Assembly: GCA_019915135.1 (NCBI GenBank)
Contig: JAHLMK010000032.1
Span: forward strand, 62,001-126,000
DNA length: 64,000 bases
Direction: 5' to 3'
Source: Strobilurus pachycystidiatus
Taxonomy: Eukaryota; Basidiomycota; Agaricomycetes; Agaricales; Physalacriaceae
In this document: positions 48,247 through 59,002 of the stretch, piece after piece
Numbering within the stretch: the stretch's first letter is position 1
Layout of the letters: each line of letters starts with the position of its first letter
Made by a program: the position numbers and the translations under genes
Notes under the pieces: generated by a model
The model's database searches: none
Seen by the model: the letters and a program-made list of their open reading frames with translations, nothing else
Told to the model about the DNA's origin: nothing

Positions 48247-49780
48247 ATGAGCCAAGATGCCGCCGAGCAGAACATCCAGATGTGGAAGGTCAAGAAGCTC
48301 ATCAAGAGCCTTGATTCCGCCCGAGGGTCCGCCCATTTCCCTGCTCGATGCCGCCGATGCTGACCGCCTCGCAGTGCTGGCACATCCATGATCAGTCTTA
48401 TCCTCCCGCCCAAGGTGCGCCGCCCCCGCCGTTGACATCGCCCGCATCGATCACTGACGCTGATGACGCTGTGCTAGGATCAAATATCGCGCGCGTCCGC
48501 CATGTTGACGCAGGAGTACGGGACAGCATCCAACATCAAATCCCGGGTCAATCGTCTCTCTGTCCTCGCCGCCATCACCAGTACCCAGCAGAGGCTAAAG
48601 CTCTACAACCGTGTCCCGCCCAACGGCCTCGTCCTCTTCGTCGGCACCATCCTGACCGATGAAGGCAAGGAAAAGAAGGTGTCCTTCGATTTCGAGCCGC
48701 ACAAGCCCATCAACACGTATGTCAATCAGTTTTTTTTATACTTCCAGTGTTGAGTACATAACTTAGGTCGCTCTACCTCTGCGATAACAAATTCCACACC
48801 GAAGCACTATCTGAGCTCCTCGAATCCGACTCCCGCTTCGGCTTCATCGTCATGGATGGTAACGGCACCCTCTTCGGAACCCTTGCCGGAAACACGCGCG
48901 AAGTCATCCACAAGTTCACCGTCGACCTCCCTAAGAAGCACGGTCGCGGTGGTCAGTCCGCCCTGCGTTTCTCCCGTCTCCGCGACGAAAAGCGCCACAA
49001 CTACGTCCGCAAGGTCGCAGAGCACGCCGTGCAGCACTTCATCACCGCGGACAAAGTTAACGTCACCGGTCTCGTACTGGCTGGAAGTGCCGACTTCAAG
49101 ACCGAGCTCAGCCAGAGCGACATGTTCGACGGGCGCCTCGTGGCCAAGGTCATCAAGGTCGTTGATGTCAGCTATGGTGGCGAGAACGGCTTTAACCAGG
49201 CCATCGAGCTTGCCGCAGAGTCCCTTGCCAACGTTAAGTTCGTACAGGAAAAGAAGCTCATCCAAAAGTACTTCGACGAGATCAGTCAAGATACCGGCAA
49301 GTACTGCTTCGGTATCGACGAGACATTGAAAGCATTGGAGCTTGGATCCGTCGAGACGCTTATCGTCTGGGAAAACCTCGATATCACGCGTTATATCCTA
49401 CGCAACGCCGCTGGAGGTAACGCTTCTTCACCCCCATCCATCGCCTCCAACCTTCTGACACCACGATAACAGAGGAGATCATTGTCTACAGCAACAAAGA
49501 CCAAGAAAAAGACCGCGACAAGTTTATGGACAAATCCACCGGGCTCGAGATGGAGCAGGCCGAGGAGCCGCAGGCGCTCCTCGAGTGGTTCGCCGAAAAG
49601 TACAAGGAGTTTGGCGCCAATCTGGAGTTTGTGACCAATAGGTCGCAGGAGGGCGCGCAGTTCGTCAAGGGCTTTGGAGGCATCGGGGGGTTGCTCCGGT
49701 ACAAGGTGGACTTCCAGAACTTGACGAGCATCGATGAGGAGGAGGAGGATGAGTTTTTCTCGGACGACGAGGATATCTGA
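48247..49780 (+). CDS. SUP45: eukaryotic peptide chain release factor 1 (eRF1)
   Basis: Five exons (48247-48326, 48375-48414, 48478-48716, 48767-49416, 49473-49780) give 438 residues, the normal eRF1 length. Domain 1 has the stop-codon decoding motif in [15 protein letters not shown]. The GGQ loop that triggers peptide release is in [17 protein letters not shown]. Domain 3 follows ([40 protein letters not shown]), with the acidic C-terminus [14 protein letters not shown] that contacts eRF3. All catalytic and decoding residues are intact. It acts in the cytosol with eRF3 in translation termination. Confidence 0.95.
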
Positions 49781-49944
49781 CGGTTTTGCCGGCTCTTCGG
49801 AGCCCCGTCCACTGATGGCACGTCGGGCGGGGCTGGTGGCTGGGGATGGGGATGGGGATCGAGATTCGAGGACGAGATAATGCACGAATGGTCCATCTGC
49901 CGTCCTTTTTCAAGGTGTGTGTGTGTGTTTGCCTGGCTTTTCAT

Positions 49945-50339
49945 ATTGAAGGCGGTTTCTCATGCATTTGGGCAGGATGATGTACGAACGAGTCTGTGGT
50001 CGTGTATTTTAAAGCATGTACAGGCCAGTGTGTGTATGTAATATGTACACCGGGAGCGGTGCCAAGTAAAGTGATATCGCCTTGGTGGAATATGAGACCT
50101 GTGTTGTTCTGAGAGGGGATTCCACTCGACTGTCGGTGGGTGGGTGTCGTCGTTTGTCCTCTCCCTCGCGGAAGAGGTGTTTTGTCTTCGCTCCTACGTC
50201 GTCGACAAGACATCTTTGTATCACGGCCCAGCTGCTCTAGCGATTTCGTCTTCTGAACCTCGCCGAGATCTACCCACGAAGCGCTTATGGTCTTCTCATG
50301 TTGCGTTTGCGTGAAAGTCTGAGACGGACCGTTAGGCAT
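49945..50339 (-). CDS. possible small unrecognised gene downstream of eRF1
   Basis: A 131-codon minus-strand frame starts MPNGPSQTFTQTQHEKTISA and is hydrophilic, with a basic patch (SCRRRRSEDKTPLPRGRG). It ends 165 bp past the eRF1 stop on the opposite strand. No domain, intron or homologue is recognised and it could be a chance frame over the eRF1 3' region. Confidence 0.25.
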
Positions 50340-51125
50340 CTGTCAAGCTTCTTGAGCCTGAGCGCACATCTTCAGAATCGAGTGCTGTGTCTCATGATTG
50401 GCAGTACCACGGATTCGCCATCACTCCACTCTCTCGATAGATCAGGGAACTAGGAAGCCATATCTTTTAGTCAAATTCGTATTAAATCGAGGTCGTTTTG
50501 GTTGGATGACGAACGGGAGTCGTTGGCAGAGACAAACTGGGAGACCATCCGCCGTCCGAGCTCCTGCTCATCAATCATCGTATGACCCGACCCGACTGAA
50601 CATGAAGAATGAATGGACGAACCGGGCTACGAATGGTGCGGGCGCCCTTTCCGGATGCATGCTTGAAATTGCTGCTCTTGATAAAGCCACATCGGAAACC
50701 ATCTAACGGGCCTCTTGCATCACAAAATGGACAGATATTCATTCAAGGGATTGATTTCTCGTGGTTAGCACCAAGGGCTGACTTCCACGACACTCAAAAG
50801 AGATGTGTAGGGAAATATGAGTTCTAGAGAGGGAGACATGATGGCGAGTGATGGTCTGAGTTGAATCGTGTTCGGAATTTCAAATGCGGCAATTCCATTG
50901 TCTCCGTCGTCGCTCGAGACCAGGGAATGTGAGTTCGAGTTTGGCGAGGACGATACCACCATGATGGTCTCAAAACCCCGGCAATCTAGGCACCTGAGAA
51001 AATCTACACAATTGACCAAGGGACGCGACGTGGCGAACAGTTTTAATAATCATTGATTGACTCGTCAAGTGTCCCGCAATATTGTTACAGTGTAGGTATC
51101 ATTGTATGTACAAAAGCTCGATGGA
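50340..51125. other. intergenic, no gene seen
   Basis: Several short frames, none with a motif or a plausible exon structure. Confidence 0.4.
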
Positions 51126-52372
51126 CTAGTCCGCTTCGGCGAACAATTCGGACAGAAACTCAGCCGAGAGACGGTCACTGAGGTTAGTAAGACTATCCCC
51201 GCTATACTTCATGATGACCTGGTCTTTCGTCCCGGGCATCTTCACCCAGGGCACAACCTTTCCTTCCTTGGTGAACCCTAGCTTCACAGTGTCCAAGATT
51301 GGCTCAGCTTCGGGGAAGTACAACTGGCGCTGAACGCGCAAGATGTCATCGTTGTGAAGCTGGGGGAACCGTCGGCGATATCTTCGATGAAATTCCATGG
51401 CCGTGTGAGTGTGGCTGTCGGGGGGAACTGAAGAAAGGACTCAGATAGATCATGATGTGACATGGTACATGGCGACACACTCACCTATGAATTTAGAGGG
51501 GCTCTTGTAGAGACCAAGTAGATACATGAGGGCGGCGGATTCCTCACATCCAACTTCAAGCCAAGGCGGCTTTGCGTCGAGAGCGAGTATCGGTACCGTG
51601 CGCTCACACTTGATATCAAATTTAGCTAGGGCGAAATCAACGAGGAAGCAAGTCTTTTTTTCCGGGTGGAAAAGGATATGGCGTAGTTCCGATGAGAGGC
51701 GGACTTGACAGTGCACGATATTGACATCATGAAGAATCTCGATGATTTTCCCTATCTTTGCACTGGCGGCGCTGTAAGCTTCAGGAGGTCAAAGGGCCGC
51801 GAAAGTCCTTACATGTTCTCGGGCGCACTACGCAATGTGCGGTCCAATTCCGGCCAGGGAATCCCACCCCATTCCATGATGCTGCAAAGGATGGTGCCTC
51901 CCCAGTCTCCCGTTCGAGCACGCCACACTCCGTAATGCTTCGGTACCAGCATGCCTCTATAGCGGCGAAGACGCCGCGCGTAGAACTCTGCGTCGTGAAT
52001 GAAGCGCACTAGTCCTTCATGACATGGGTTACAAGTGTCATGAGTGACATCGGAATGCTGAGTGTTGAATATCATCTTGACGGCGAAGAGATCGCGGTTT
52101 TCGCCTGGTGCCAAGGATGCTGTGAAAATGACTGCAGAATCAGACTGCATGTATTTTCCCCAGTGAGACGCCTCGTCTGTCGTGAGCTTGCGAGTCTTTC
52201 CAGGAGTGGTACTGATGCGCGGTTCCCGTAGAAAAAGGGCAGTGTCGTCGAGTGGCAAGGGATCGAAGGTCGGAAATTTGGAGGCGGGATTGTCCCACTC
52301 CTTGGGCGCAACACGATGGAAGACGACAGGATCCTTGAGTTCAGGAAGGGTGAGTGATAATGAGACAGGCAT
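51126..52372 (-). CDS. protein-kinase-like protein of a fungal lineage-specific family
   Basis: Three exons (52372-51813, 51771-51485, 51427-51126) give 382 residues in frame. The middle resembles a kinase fold: DLFAVKMIF (strand with a Lys), FIHDAEFYARRLRRYRGMLV, HYGVWRARTGDWGGTILCSI and MEWGG (hinge). The region that would be the catalytic loop reads DVNIVHCQVRLSSELRHILF, with no HRD Asp-x4-Asn, and the magnesium motif is VDFALAKF rather than DFG. It may therefore be a pseudokinase or an aminoglycoside-phosphotransferase-like variant. Such genes are expanded and variable in Agaricomycetes. The role is unknown. Confidence 0.6.
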
Positions 52373-52652
52373 GTGGAAGGTAGCAAATTTGTGGTGTCGT
52401 GATTGTTGAAGACAACTTTCAGATTCAGATTTCAGGGACGTGTTATACAGAACCGTGGATCACGTGTCCAAGGTACTGCCCTTTTCGGCTGTGCGCAGGC
52501 TCAGGGCCGGTCGCACCGCCCCCACTTCAAAGTTACCTTCGAAATCATTGTGACACTGAACAGTGAACAGCCTGTCAGGCTCAATGAGCCAAACAATGAA
52601 TCATTATAAAAGACCCAATCAAGTACTATTCAACTCATCTCGCAACCATAAC

Positions 52653-53787
52653 ATGACTTCCCAACCACGCTCTAAAATCTCTCTATTGCCTCAAGAAGTG
52701 GACCTGATCCGTGGCCTTCCTGACAGGTCTGCGGAGCTTGAGAAATTGCTCTGTCATTGCGGAACGGGTGAAGCTAATATTGAAGGCCGAACAATGTTTC
52801 CTGTGGCTCAAACGCTCTTGATCTGTGACGCCATCTCCAAAATCCGGCCTATTTTGACTAACCTTGTTGACGACTGGGTTGGGTCTGTACCCTTGCAGCC
52901 TGCTCTTGGATCAGATGGTGTGTTTTATATATGACGTCGGAAAGCGCTCTCCACTCAACAGACCCTACTACTTAGTGTTTCTTAGGGACGAGAACTTGCG
53001 TGTGCACTTCACCGCAAATGATGGATCACCCGAAGATTCAGTCACTGAGGTGGAGCGACAGCTCCTCGGAATTGAGCCTGACCTTAACGAGTCGACGGCG
53101 ATGGCAGAAGGGGATTCAGTAGACTTGGGCCAGACGCCACCTATCTTCCAGTCCTTCACAGGTCATCATCGAAGTGCTCCCGGCCGATTTGATGCGCCAC
53201 GATCTGATGGGTACACGCCTCTAGTGTCTCCTCCTCAGCCACCTTCTAGTTCACAAAGCTTTGTTGAGGCCGATGATGACTGGTCCACCCGGCCCGAGCA
53301 ACATTCTCTATTCAATATCGAAGCATTGAAGGACATGGAGAACATATCCTTTGCCACCTTCATGTTGACCCAGTTTTGTGCTTCTGCACCCATCCCTGAG
53401 ACCTCCGAGTCCAAGCCCGGCAAGCGACCTCCGCGAAAAGTCGAGCTATCTGTCGCTAAAAAAGACCAACTTACAGAGCTTGTCTTTTGCCCATCCCTGG
53501 GCGATAAGATTCACGATCTTGTAGCGGAGTTGGATCCAGGATTTCCCTCGAAGCCAATTGATGACAGTCTTCTCCGCACTCTCAAAGCCGGCCCGACGAT
53601 TGCAAACCTATGCGAGTCGGTTGGCAACGAGAAAGATGCAGAGTTTATTGTGCGGGCATCTCATGCTACCATAGTTGCACTATGTGTTAACCATGCGGAT
53701 GAGAGGGATGCACCGGAATCTCCTGTCGCAGACCGATCCAAAGTACGAATATACCCATGTGGCGGACGGGTTCCGGGGCACTGCTAA
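52653..53787 (+). CDS. unrecognised protein, two exons
   Basis: Exons 52653-52917 and 52976-53787 (intron GTGTGT...CTTAG) give 358 residues. MTSQPRSKISLLPQEVDLIR at 52653 is preferred over an upstream ATG at 52563 because it follows a short CT/CA-rich leader. Features are LEKLLCHCGTGEANIEGRTM, VFLRDENLRVHFTANDG, a Ser/Pro-rich disordered centre, and KKDQLTELVFCPSLGDKIHD near the C-terminus. There is no known domain, signal peptide or membrane segment. The last residues (SKVRIYPCGGRVPGHC) may be an altered end, since repeat sequence starts about 30 bp beyond the stop. Confidence 0.5.
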
Positions 53788-53789
53788 GT

Positions 53790-54012
53790 GATTCCGGTTG
53801 TATACTCTCAAGGATTGATGGCTATGCAGGAACCATCATTTCCGTCCCGTTATGGACAATTCGTCCCGTTTTGGATGTCTCGTCCCGTTGCGGTCGAAAA
53901 CTTAAAAGTCGCTCATTTGGGAAGTCTCGTCCTGTTACGGACAAAACTGCTCCTATCTTGTTTCACTGACGTGCTCTTCAGCATCTGTCGCTTGTTTCAT
54001 GAACTTTCCCTT
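53790..54012. repeat. short repeats of a TCGTCCCGTT motif
   Basis: TCGTCCCGTT or close variants recur at about 53847, 53862, 53878 and 53927, often followed by NNGGA. They may be remnants of a tandem repeat next to the LTR element. Confidence 0.4.
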
Positions 54013-54017
54013 CTGGG

Positions 54018-54997
54018 TGTTACGACCCGATCCCGCCGTGACAAGGACTCGCTCATGAGAGACTACCCCTGTAGTCAACCCATAGCTTTCCTGCGAGCGT
54101 ACCACGTACATCCTCGTATTGTGCTCGACTGGTCGTACTGTACCAGTCATAGGGGCCCTCGATGATCGCACATCCATCTCGCCAGAGACTGTGATACCGT
54201 AGGAACCTAATCCCAAGGTACGAGGCTCGCCGCCGGACCTAGTCCCAGGTGTGGCGTCGGGGAGCCTTCTCTCGTCGGAGTCAACGACGTTGGCGGAGGT
54301 ATCGAAGGGAGACATGTGGGTGAGTCCTACCACGGAGAGTTTAGAGTGCCCAACGGAGTTGTATGGGGGAAAACTGGTTAAGGACGAAGTCTGAGTAGCT
54401 AGTACAGCGTTGTCTCTGTATTTATACTAATCCCATGCTTGCTCATCGTTCCTCTTCTCGAAGCTTCTACCACATACTCCCGATGCGTCGGGAGTGGTCC
54501 GACGCTGCGGATGACAGAGATCCCGACATCCCGATGACCGCCCGACAGATCGATGACCGCCCATTGGTCGGGAAGGCGGGTTTGGTCGGGTACCGACTCC
54601 CGCCTGACTCACGCGGCCTAAGTATATTCCTGGGGTGTCCTACACCATGTGTGCTCGCTCCAAAGTGTATCCGGGAGGGCGGGAAGCCCGACAAAGGCGG
54701 GACTTCGGTCGGGTATCGGGTACCGACTCCCGCCTGACTCACGCGGCCTAAGTATATTCCCGGGGTGTCCTACACCATGTGTGCTCGCTCCAAAGTGTAT
54801 CCGGGAGGGCGGGAAGCCCGACAAAGGCGGGACTTCAGGATCCCGGTTCTGTCGCCATAAGGGATTGAACTCTCAACCCCGTGATATATCTCTCGGCATC
54901 TTCCGGTGTGGCGCTGGTTCGTGTAGCCGTAGTATCAGGACGCCAAAGTGTGACCAAAGTGGAGGGCCTTGATCCACGGTGAGGCCACATCATGACA
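54018..54997 (-). repeat. LTR (3' LTR in minus sense) with an internal 130-bp tandem duplication
   Basis: 980 bp instead of 850. A unit containing ACTCACGCGGCCTAAGTATA occurs twice (about 54590-54710 and 54718-54840); the other two LTR copies have it once. The duplication is therefore specific to this LTR and presumably later than insertion. Confidence 0.85.
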
Positions 54998-55735
54998 ATA
55001 TCCCCTTTTTAAGTTTCTCGTCCCGAGAAACGAAAGAGTGATCTTCTTTATGGGCTCCTACGGTCGCGTCGATGCTTTTTACAAGACTCCCCGAGCCTTG
55101 TTAAAGCCAAAGTGTAGTCGCGACGGAAGGCGTGATGGCTCGGAACCTGCTACGGGGGGGGCCGAGACGCGTTTTCTCCGATGAAGACGCGTTTGGAAAG
55201 AATTCTGAGTAGACAGAAGTGTTTGTATCGTAAAAGACGATGTTTTGTTGTCCGGGTCACGTGATCGATTTTGTGTGGCGTATATTTTCGATACTCGTCC
55301 TGAGATGTCCTCGAAAAGGCGCCTTTGATCGTACAGAAATCGATTTTTTCATTGCCGCCGGCATTGGTCATGATTTCGTCGTTCGAGCTCCCCGAGCTCA
55401 GAACAGTACCCGCGCCACGCGCTCGGTACCGTAGTTGTGTCCTCTCCGGGCAATCAGGACTCCCTACGAGTCAAAACCCCCATCTGAGTGCTCAAGACCC
55501 CATATCTGCACCCTCAGATATCCATCTGAGGTACAGATCCCAGGGTCTCGCGGAATGATCTGCAGAATCATTCAAGTGAGTCTATTCTCTGGACCCAGGT
55601 GCGCTTCTTGAAAGCCTATTGCTGATATCCCAGAAGTCCCAGAGATTGGGTGCGGGAACGAGCGCTTGCGCGCGCAGCTATAATGGCGCTGCCCCGGAGA
55701 AGGTCCCCAGAACCGTTCTCCTACGCCCCACGACG

Positions 55736-56495
55736 ATGCCAACATCTCTGCTTGCCCTGATCTCGCGTCGTTCGACAGCCGCGCCGTCTGACGCCCTTCT
55801 GGCCGTCAATCATCGCGGCTTTCGCATCCACGCGCGCCCTGCGCGAATTCCGAGCATCGTCCTGGAAGAATGGATCCGGTGCATTGCCGCCGTCGATGAT
55901 AGTCTGTTGAATGACAATTCGTTCGAATCTGGACCTCTGTCGTCGTCAGAATGGTTGGCCCTGGTAAGTTGTCGAGTTGGCTCCGGATAGTGCCCATTGA
56001 CCGGGCGCCTTCGATTGGGTGGGTGTATTCTAGTTCACGTTATTGCGCGCCGCGCTTGTCTTCGCCAACGATGTCGAGTTTCGCCCTCCGGCAACTTGGA
56101 GTCGCCTTTCGCTCGTGCCGCCTCAAGGCAGCGAGACCGTTTCTGCACTGGCGGTGAGTGCCTGGGTGTTGTTATCGCCGTGGGGTGAGTTTTCGTTTTC
56201 CTTTCTTGATTCGTAGTTTTTTGTCTAACGTCGATGGGGGCCAGCGGCTGAAGCGTTGCCTCCCGCCATCATCATCCGCGGGAATATCGACTTCCACCTC
56301 CCACTTCGATACCTCTGGCGGTGTTTGTCCCGGAGGGACATAGTGACGGCGTTCTGGGCGTCGACGGACGGGGAGGAGAGGGATCGGTGGGAGGAGAAGG
56401 TGAAGACGAAGGGTCTGTCCGAGGCGGGGATGGCGAGCGAGTGGGAGGAGGTAACCGAGGAGTGGTGGCTTGGGGCGATGGATTTTGTTCGGTAG
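55736..56495 (+). CDS. three-exon gene inside the LTR element, function unknown
   Basis: Exons 55736-55963, 56034-56184 and 56245-56495 join through GTAAGT...CTAG and GTGAGT...CCAG introns to a frame of 209 residues. It starts MPTSLLALISRRSTAAPSDA and contains GFRIHARPARIPSIVLEEWI, EWLALFTLLRAALVFANDVE and ALPPAIIIRGNIDFHLPLRY. The C-terminus is acidic and Trp-rich (SEWEEVTEEWWLGAMDF). No domain is recognised. It is antisense to the element and keeps its introns, so it looks like a gene fragment or gene carried as DNA rather than through spliced RNA. It could also be a conserved antisense gene of the element family. Confidence 0.5.
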
Positions 56496-57039
56496 GGTGT
56501 CGATGAGAGCTGTCTTGGATTTTATTCCTCGTAGTTTGAGTACGGATGTATACCCCTTTTTGTTGTTTGATACCCAACTCCAGAGAGTTTTTTGGTCGCG
56601 TTTGTTCGCTATGCTCGACGCGTCGCGTGTGTTTTAACAAACACGTACTAGTGGTGACGGATGACGTTCCTGATTGGCGTGATGGTCGATCGTTCCGGAG
56701 ATATTCTGTCGTCCAACTTATCCTTTAGGATCAGGCGTCCGGATGATGCGAGTGCTCGTTTCGGCGGTGTTCCTGCGGGTATGCCGATGGGTGATAGACG
56801 CTCACCCTTGTGGTGCAGCGTTTCATGGTGTGGGGATTGCTTTTTGGCGAAGGTGATCGTTCGTTCAACTGGTGGATCTGGATTTTCATCACGACAGTCC
56901 TCGACTGTGTTTCTCTTTCGAAGAGAATGAGCTACGCTGTTTGGCTCGAAACTTATTTTCTCGGTCTTTCCACTGCTAGTTTCCATTTCACGTCAGGATT
57001 CTCCTCCACGAGGAGATCCATGGTATTGTCTGGGTAGTT

Positions 57040-58062
57040 TTATTCCTGGTTCGTGCGGGAAGACTTTCCGTTGTCGGAATAGAGTACGGGGTGTTGAAAG
57101 AGAATGAGTCCTCGGTCCAAGGGTTGGACGGGGTTCGTGAATTTCTCGAATTCCACCCCGTATAGGAGACGCAGGTGGTGCGGGGTGTTGCAAGTTTGTT
57201 TTGCGCTGTATAGGTGCACGGCCCAGGGGTCTAGGGTGAGGGAAGGGGGGTGGTAGAACACCGTGAGATCTAGGCGTGGCTCGGTATAGAATGTCGGGGT
57301 TCGTATACGTCGTAGTGGCCCCCGTAGATATCTTGCCTGGAGAAGGCATAATCCTTCTTTCGTGTGTCGAGATAGATGTTGGGGGGTTCTCCACAGAACT
57401 TCCATACATCGTGCCATGATGGGGATATGTCCGTTCACCAGAGACCGAAGAAGAACCCAGTCTACTTCTAGTCCCAGCAACCTATAGACCACGTCTATGA
57501 CCCATGCAGCTCTGCCCAGAAGGCTCCGGTATTGAGTAGGACCTGATCGTACTGTTGGTTTGGGTTCCGCAATGTGGATGGCCAACTCCCTAAGGAGGGA
57601 GAGTACTCGATGTTCGGTTCTGCGAGCTCGTACAAGGGGGGGGATAGTGTCGGAGGTTGTGGTGATTGGAGGCGTTACCCCAACGCTGGAGGAGGGGGGA
57701 GGTTCCGATGTAGTGGTACGTGGGCAGTATGGAGACTTCGTCCTATTGTTACGACCCGATCCCGCCGTGACAAGGACTCGCTCATGAGAGACTACCCCTG
57801 TAGTCAACCCATAGCTTTCCTGCGAGCGTACCACGTACATCCTCGTATTGTGCTCGACTGGTCGTACTGTACCAGTCATAGGGGCCCTCGATGATCGCAC
57901 ATCCATCTCGCCAGAGACTGTGATACCGTAGGAACCTAATCCCAAGGTACGAGGCTCGCCGCCGGACCTAGTCCCAGGTGTGGCGTCGGGGAGCCTTCTC
58001 TCGTCGGAGTCAACGACGTTGGCGGAGGTATCGAAGGGAGACATGTGGGTGAGTCCTACCAC
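57040..58062 (-). CDS. gag-position ORF that begins inside the LTR
   Basis: A 340-codon frame starts in the LTR (MVGLTHMSPFDTSANVVDSD, 58062), about 80 bp downstream of the LTR TATA box. It leaves the LTR after VTAGSGRN and continues in the interior as a Thr/Pro-rich linker and a helical part (LLRELAIHIAEPKPTVRSGP, RAAWVIDVVYRLLGLEVDW). It ends GKSSRTNQE. Its place (first frame after the promoter) fits gag, but no zinc knuckle or capsid motif is visible. The LTR-encoded first 105 codons are conserved in all three LTR copies. Confidence 0.5.
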   Translation of the reverse strand: MVGLTHMSPFDTSANVVDSDERRLPDATPGTRSGGEPRTLGLGSYGITVSGEMDVRSSRAPMTGTVRPVEHNTRMYVVRSQESYGLTTGVVSHERVLVTAGSGRNNRTKSPYCPRTTTSEPPPSSSVGVTPPITTTSDTIPPLVRARRTEHRVLSLLRELAIHIAEPKPTVRSGPTQYRSLLGRAAWVIDVVYRLLGLEVDWVLLRSLVNGHIPIMARCMEVLWRTPQHLSRHTKEGLCLLQARYLRGPLRRIRTPTFYTEPRLDLTVFYHPPSLTLDPWAVHLYSAKQTCNTPHHLRLLYGVEFEKFTNPVQPLDRGLILFQHPVLYSDNGKSSRTNQE

Positions 58063-58596
58063 GGAGAGTTTAGAGTGCCCAACGGAGTTGTATGGGGGAA
58101 AACTGGTTAAGGACGAAGTCTGAGTAGCTAGTACAGCGTTGTCTCTGTATTTATACTAATCCCATGCTTGCTCATCGTTCCTCTTCTTGAAGCTTCTACC
58201 ACATACTCCCGATGCGTCGGGAGTGGTCCGACGCTGCGGATGACGGAGATCCCGACATCCCGATGACCGCCCGACAGATCGATGACCGCCCATTGGTCGG
58301 GAAGGCGGGTTTGGTCGGGTACCGACTCCCGCCTGACTCACGCGGCCTAAGTATATTCCCGGGGTGTCCTACACCATGTGTGCTCGCTCCAAAGTGTATC
58401 CGGGAGGGCGGGAAGCCCGACAAAGGCGGGACTTCAGGATCCCGGTTCTGTCGCCATAAGGGATTGAACTCTCAACCCCGTGATATATCTCTCGGCATCT
58501 TCCGGTGTGGCGCTGGTTCGTGTAGCCGTAGTATCAGGACGCCAAAGTGTGACCAAAGTGGAGGGCCTTGATCTACGGTGAGGCCACATCATGACA
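57747..58596 (-). repeat. LTR (5' LTR in minus sense), 850 bp
   Basis: Starts TGTTACGACCCG and ends CATCATGACA on the plus strand. Same length as the solo LTR at 13160-14009. It has the minus-strand TATA box TATAAATACAG near 58155. Confidence 0.85.
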
Positions 58597-58601
58597 CTGG
58601 G

Positions 58602-59002
58602 TCGAGTTGATGCGCTGCCTGCTCTCTGTTTTTTCTTCTTCCTTCAATTACTCTAGTACTATACTGTAGCTTCACAAGCCCAAGGCGATTGGCACTGGCT
58701 ACTCCGGCATATGGTCCGTGCACCTGTGATTTGGAACTCCGCATTTTCCATCTTTCCCTCTTGCTTTGACACGCTCTGCGGCAACGACGGCGCAAACAAC
58801 AGGGCCAGCTATGTATACCCGGCGAGCAGACGGCTACAGGACGTGTACAAGATTTGACACGATGAACGATGGGTCAAAATCTCTCAGAGGACAGACAAGG
58901 ACAAGGATGAGGACAACGGCAGACGACTGCGAGGACGAGGACAAACGGCGCTGAGCTGGTAGCGCAATATAATGTCTCAACGAGGACCAATGTCGTGAAC
59001 GT
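58602..59002. repeat. flank of the LTR element and GAC-rich minisatellite
   Basis: About 58602-58850 continues the sequence interrupted by the LTR element (open frame RVDALPALCFFFFLQLL joined across it, no known product). From about 58880 irregular AGGACAAGGATGAGGAC-type repeats begin and continue beyond the next LTR. Confidence 0.4.

Larger units (their letters stand above)
54013..58601 (-). mobile_element. complete non-autonomous LTR element, TSD CTGGG
   Basis: Two LTRs of the 850-bp family in the same orientation (54018-54997 and 57747-58596) bound a 2.75-kb interior, and CTGGG flanks the whole at 54013-54017 and 58597-58601. A polypurine tract (AAAAAGGGGATAT, read on the minus strand at about 55010-54998) directly precedes the left LTR, so the element sense is minus. 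No reverse transcriptase, integrase or protease is present. The interior holds a minus-strand frame that begins inside the LTR and a spliced plus-strand gene. The LTRs differ at only about four positions by eye apart from a 130-bp duplication, so insertion is fairly recent. Confidence 0.85.

Noticed and set aside
49391..49885. 164-codon minus-strand frame over the eRF1 3' part
   Set aside because: It is antisense to the conserved last exon of eRF1 and has no independent support.
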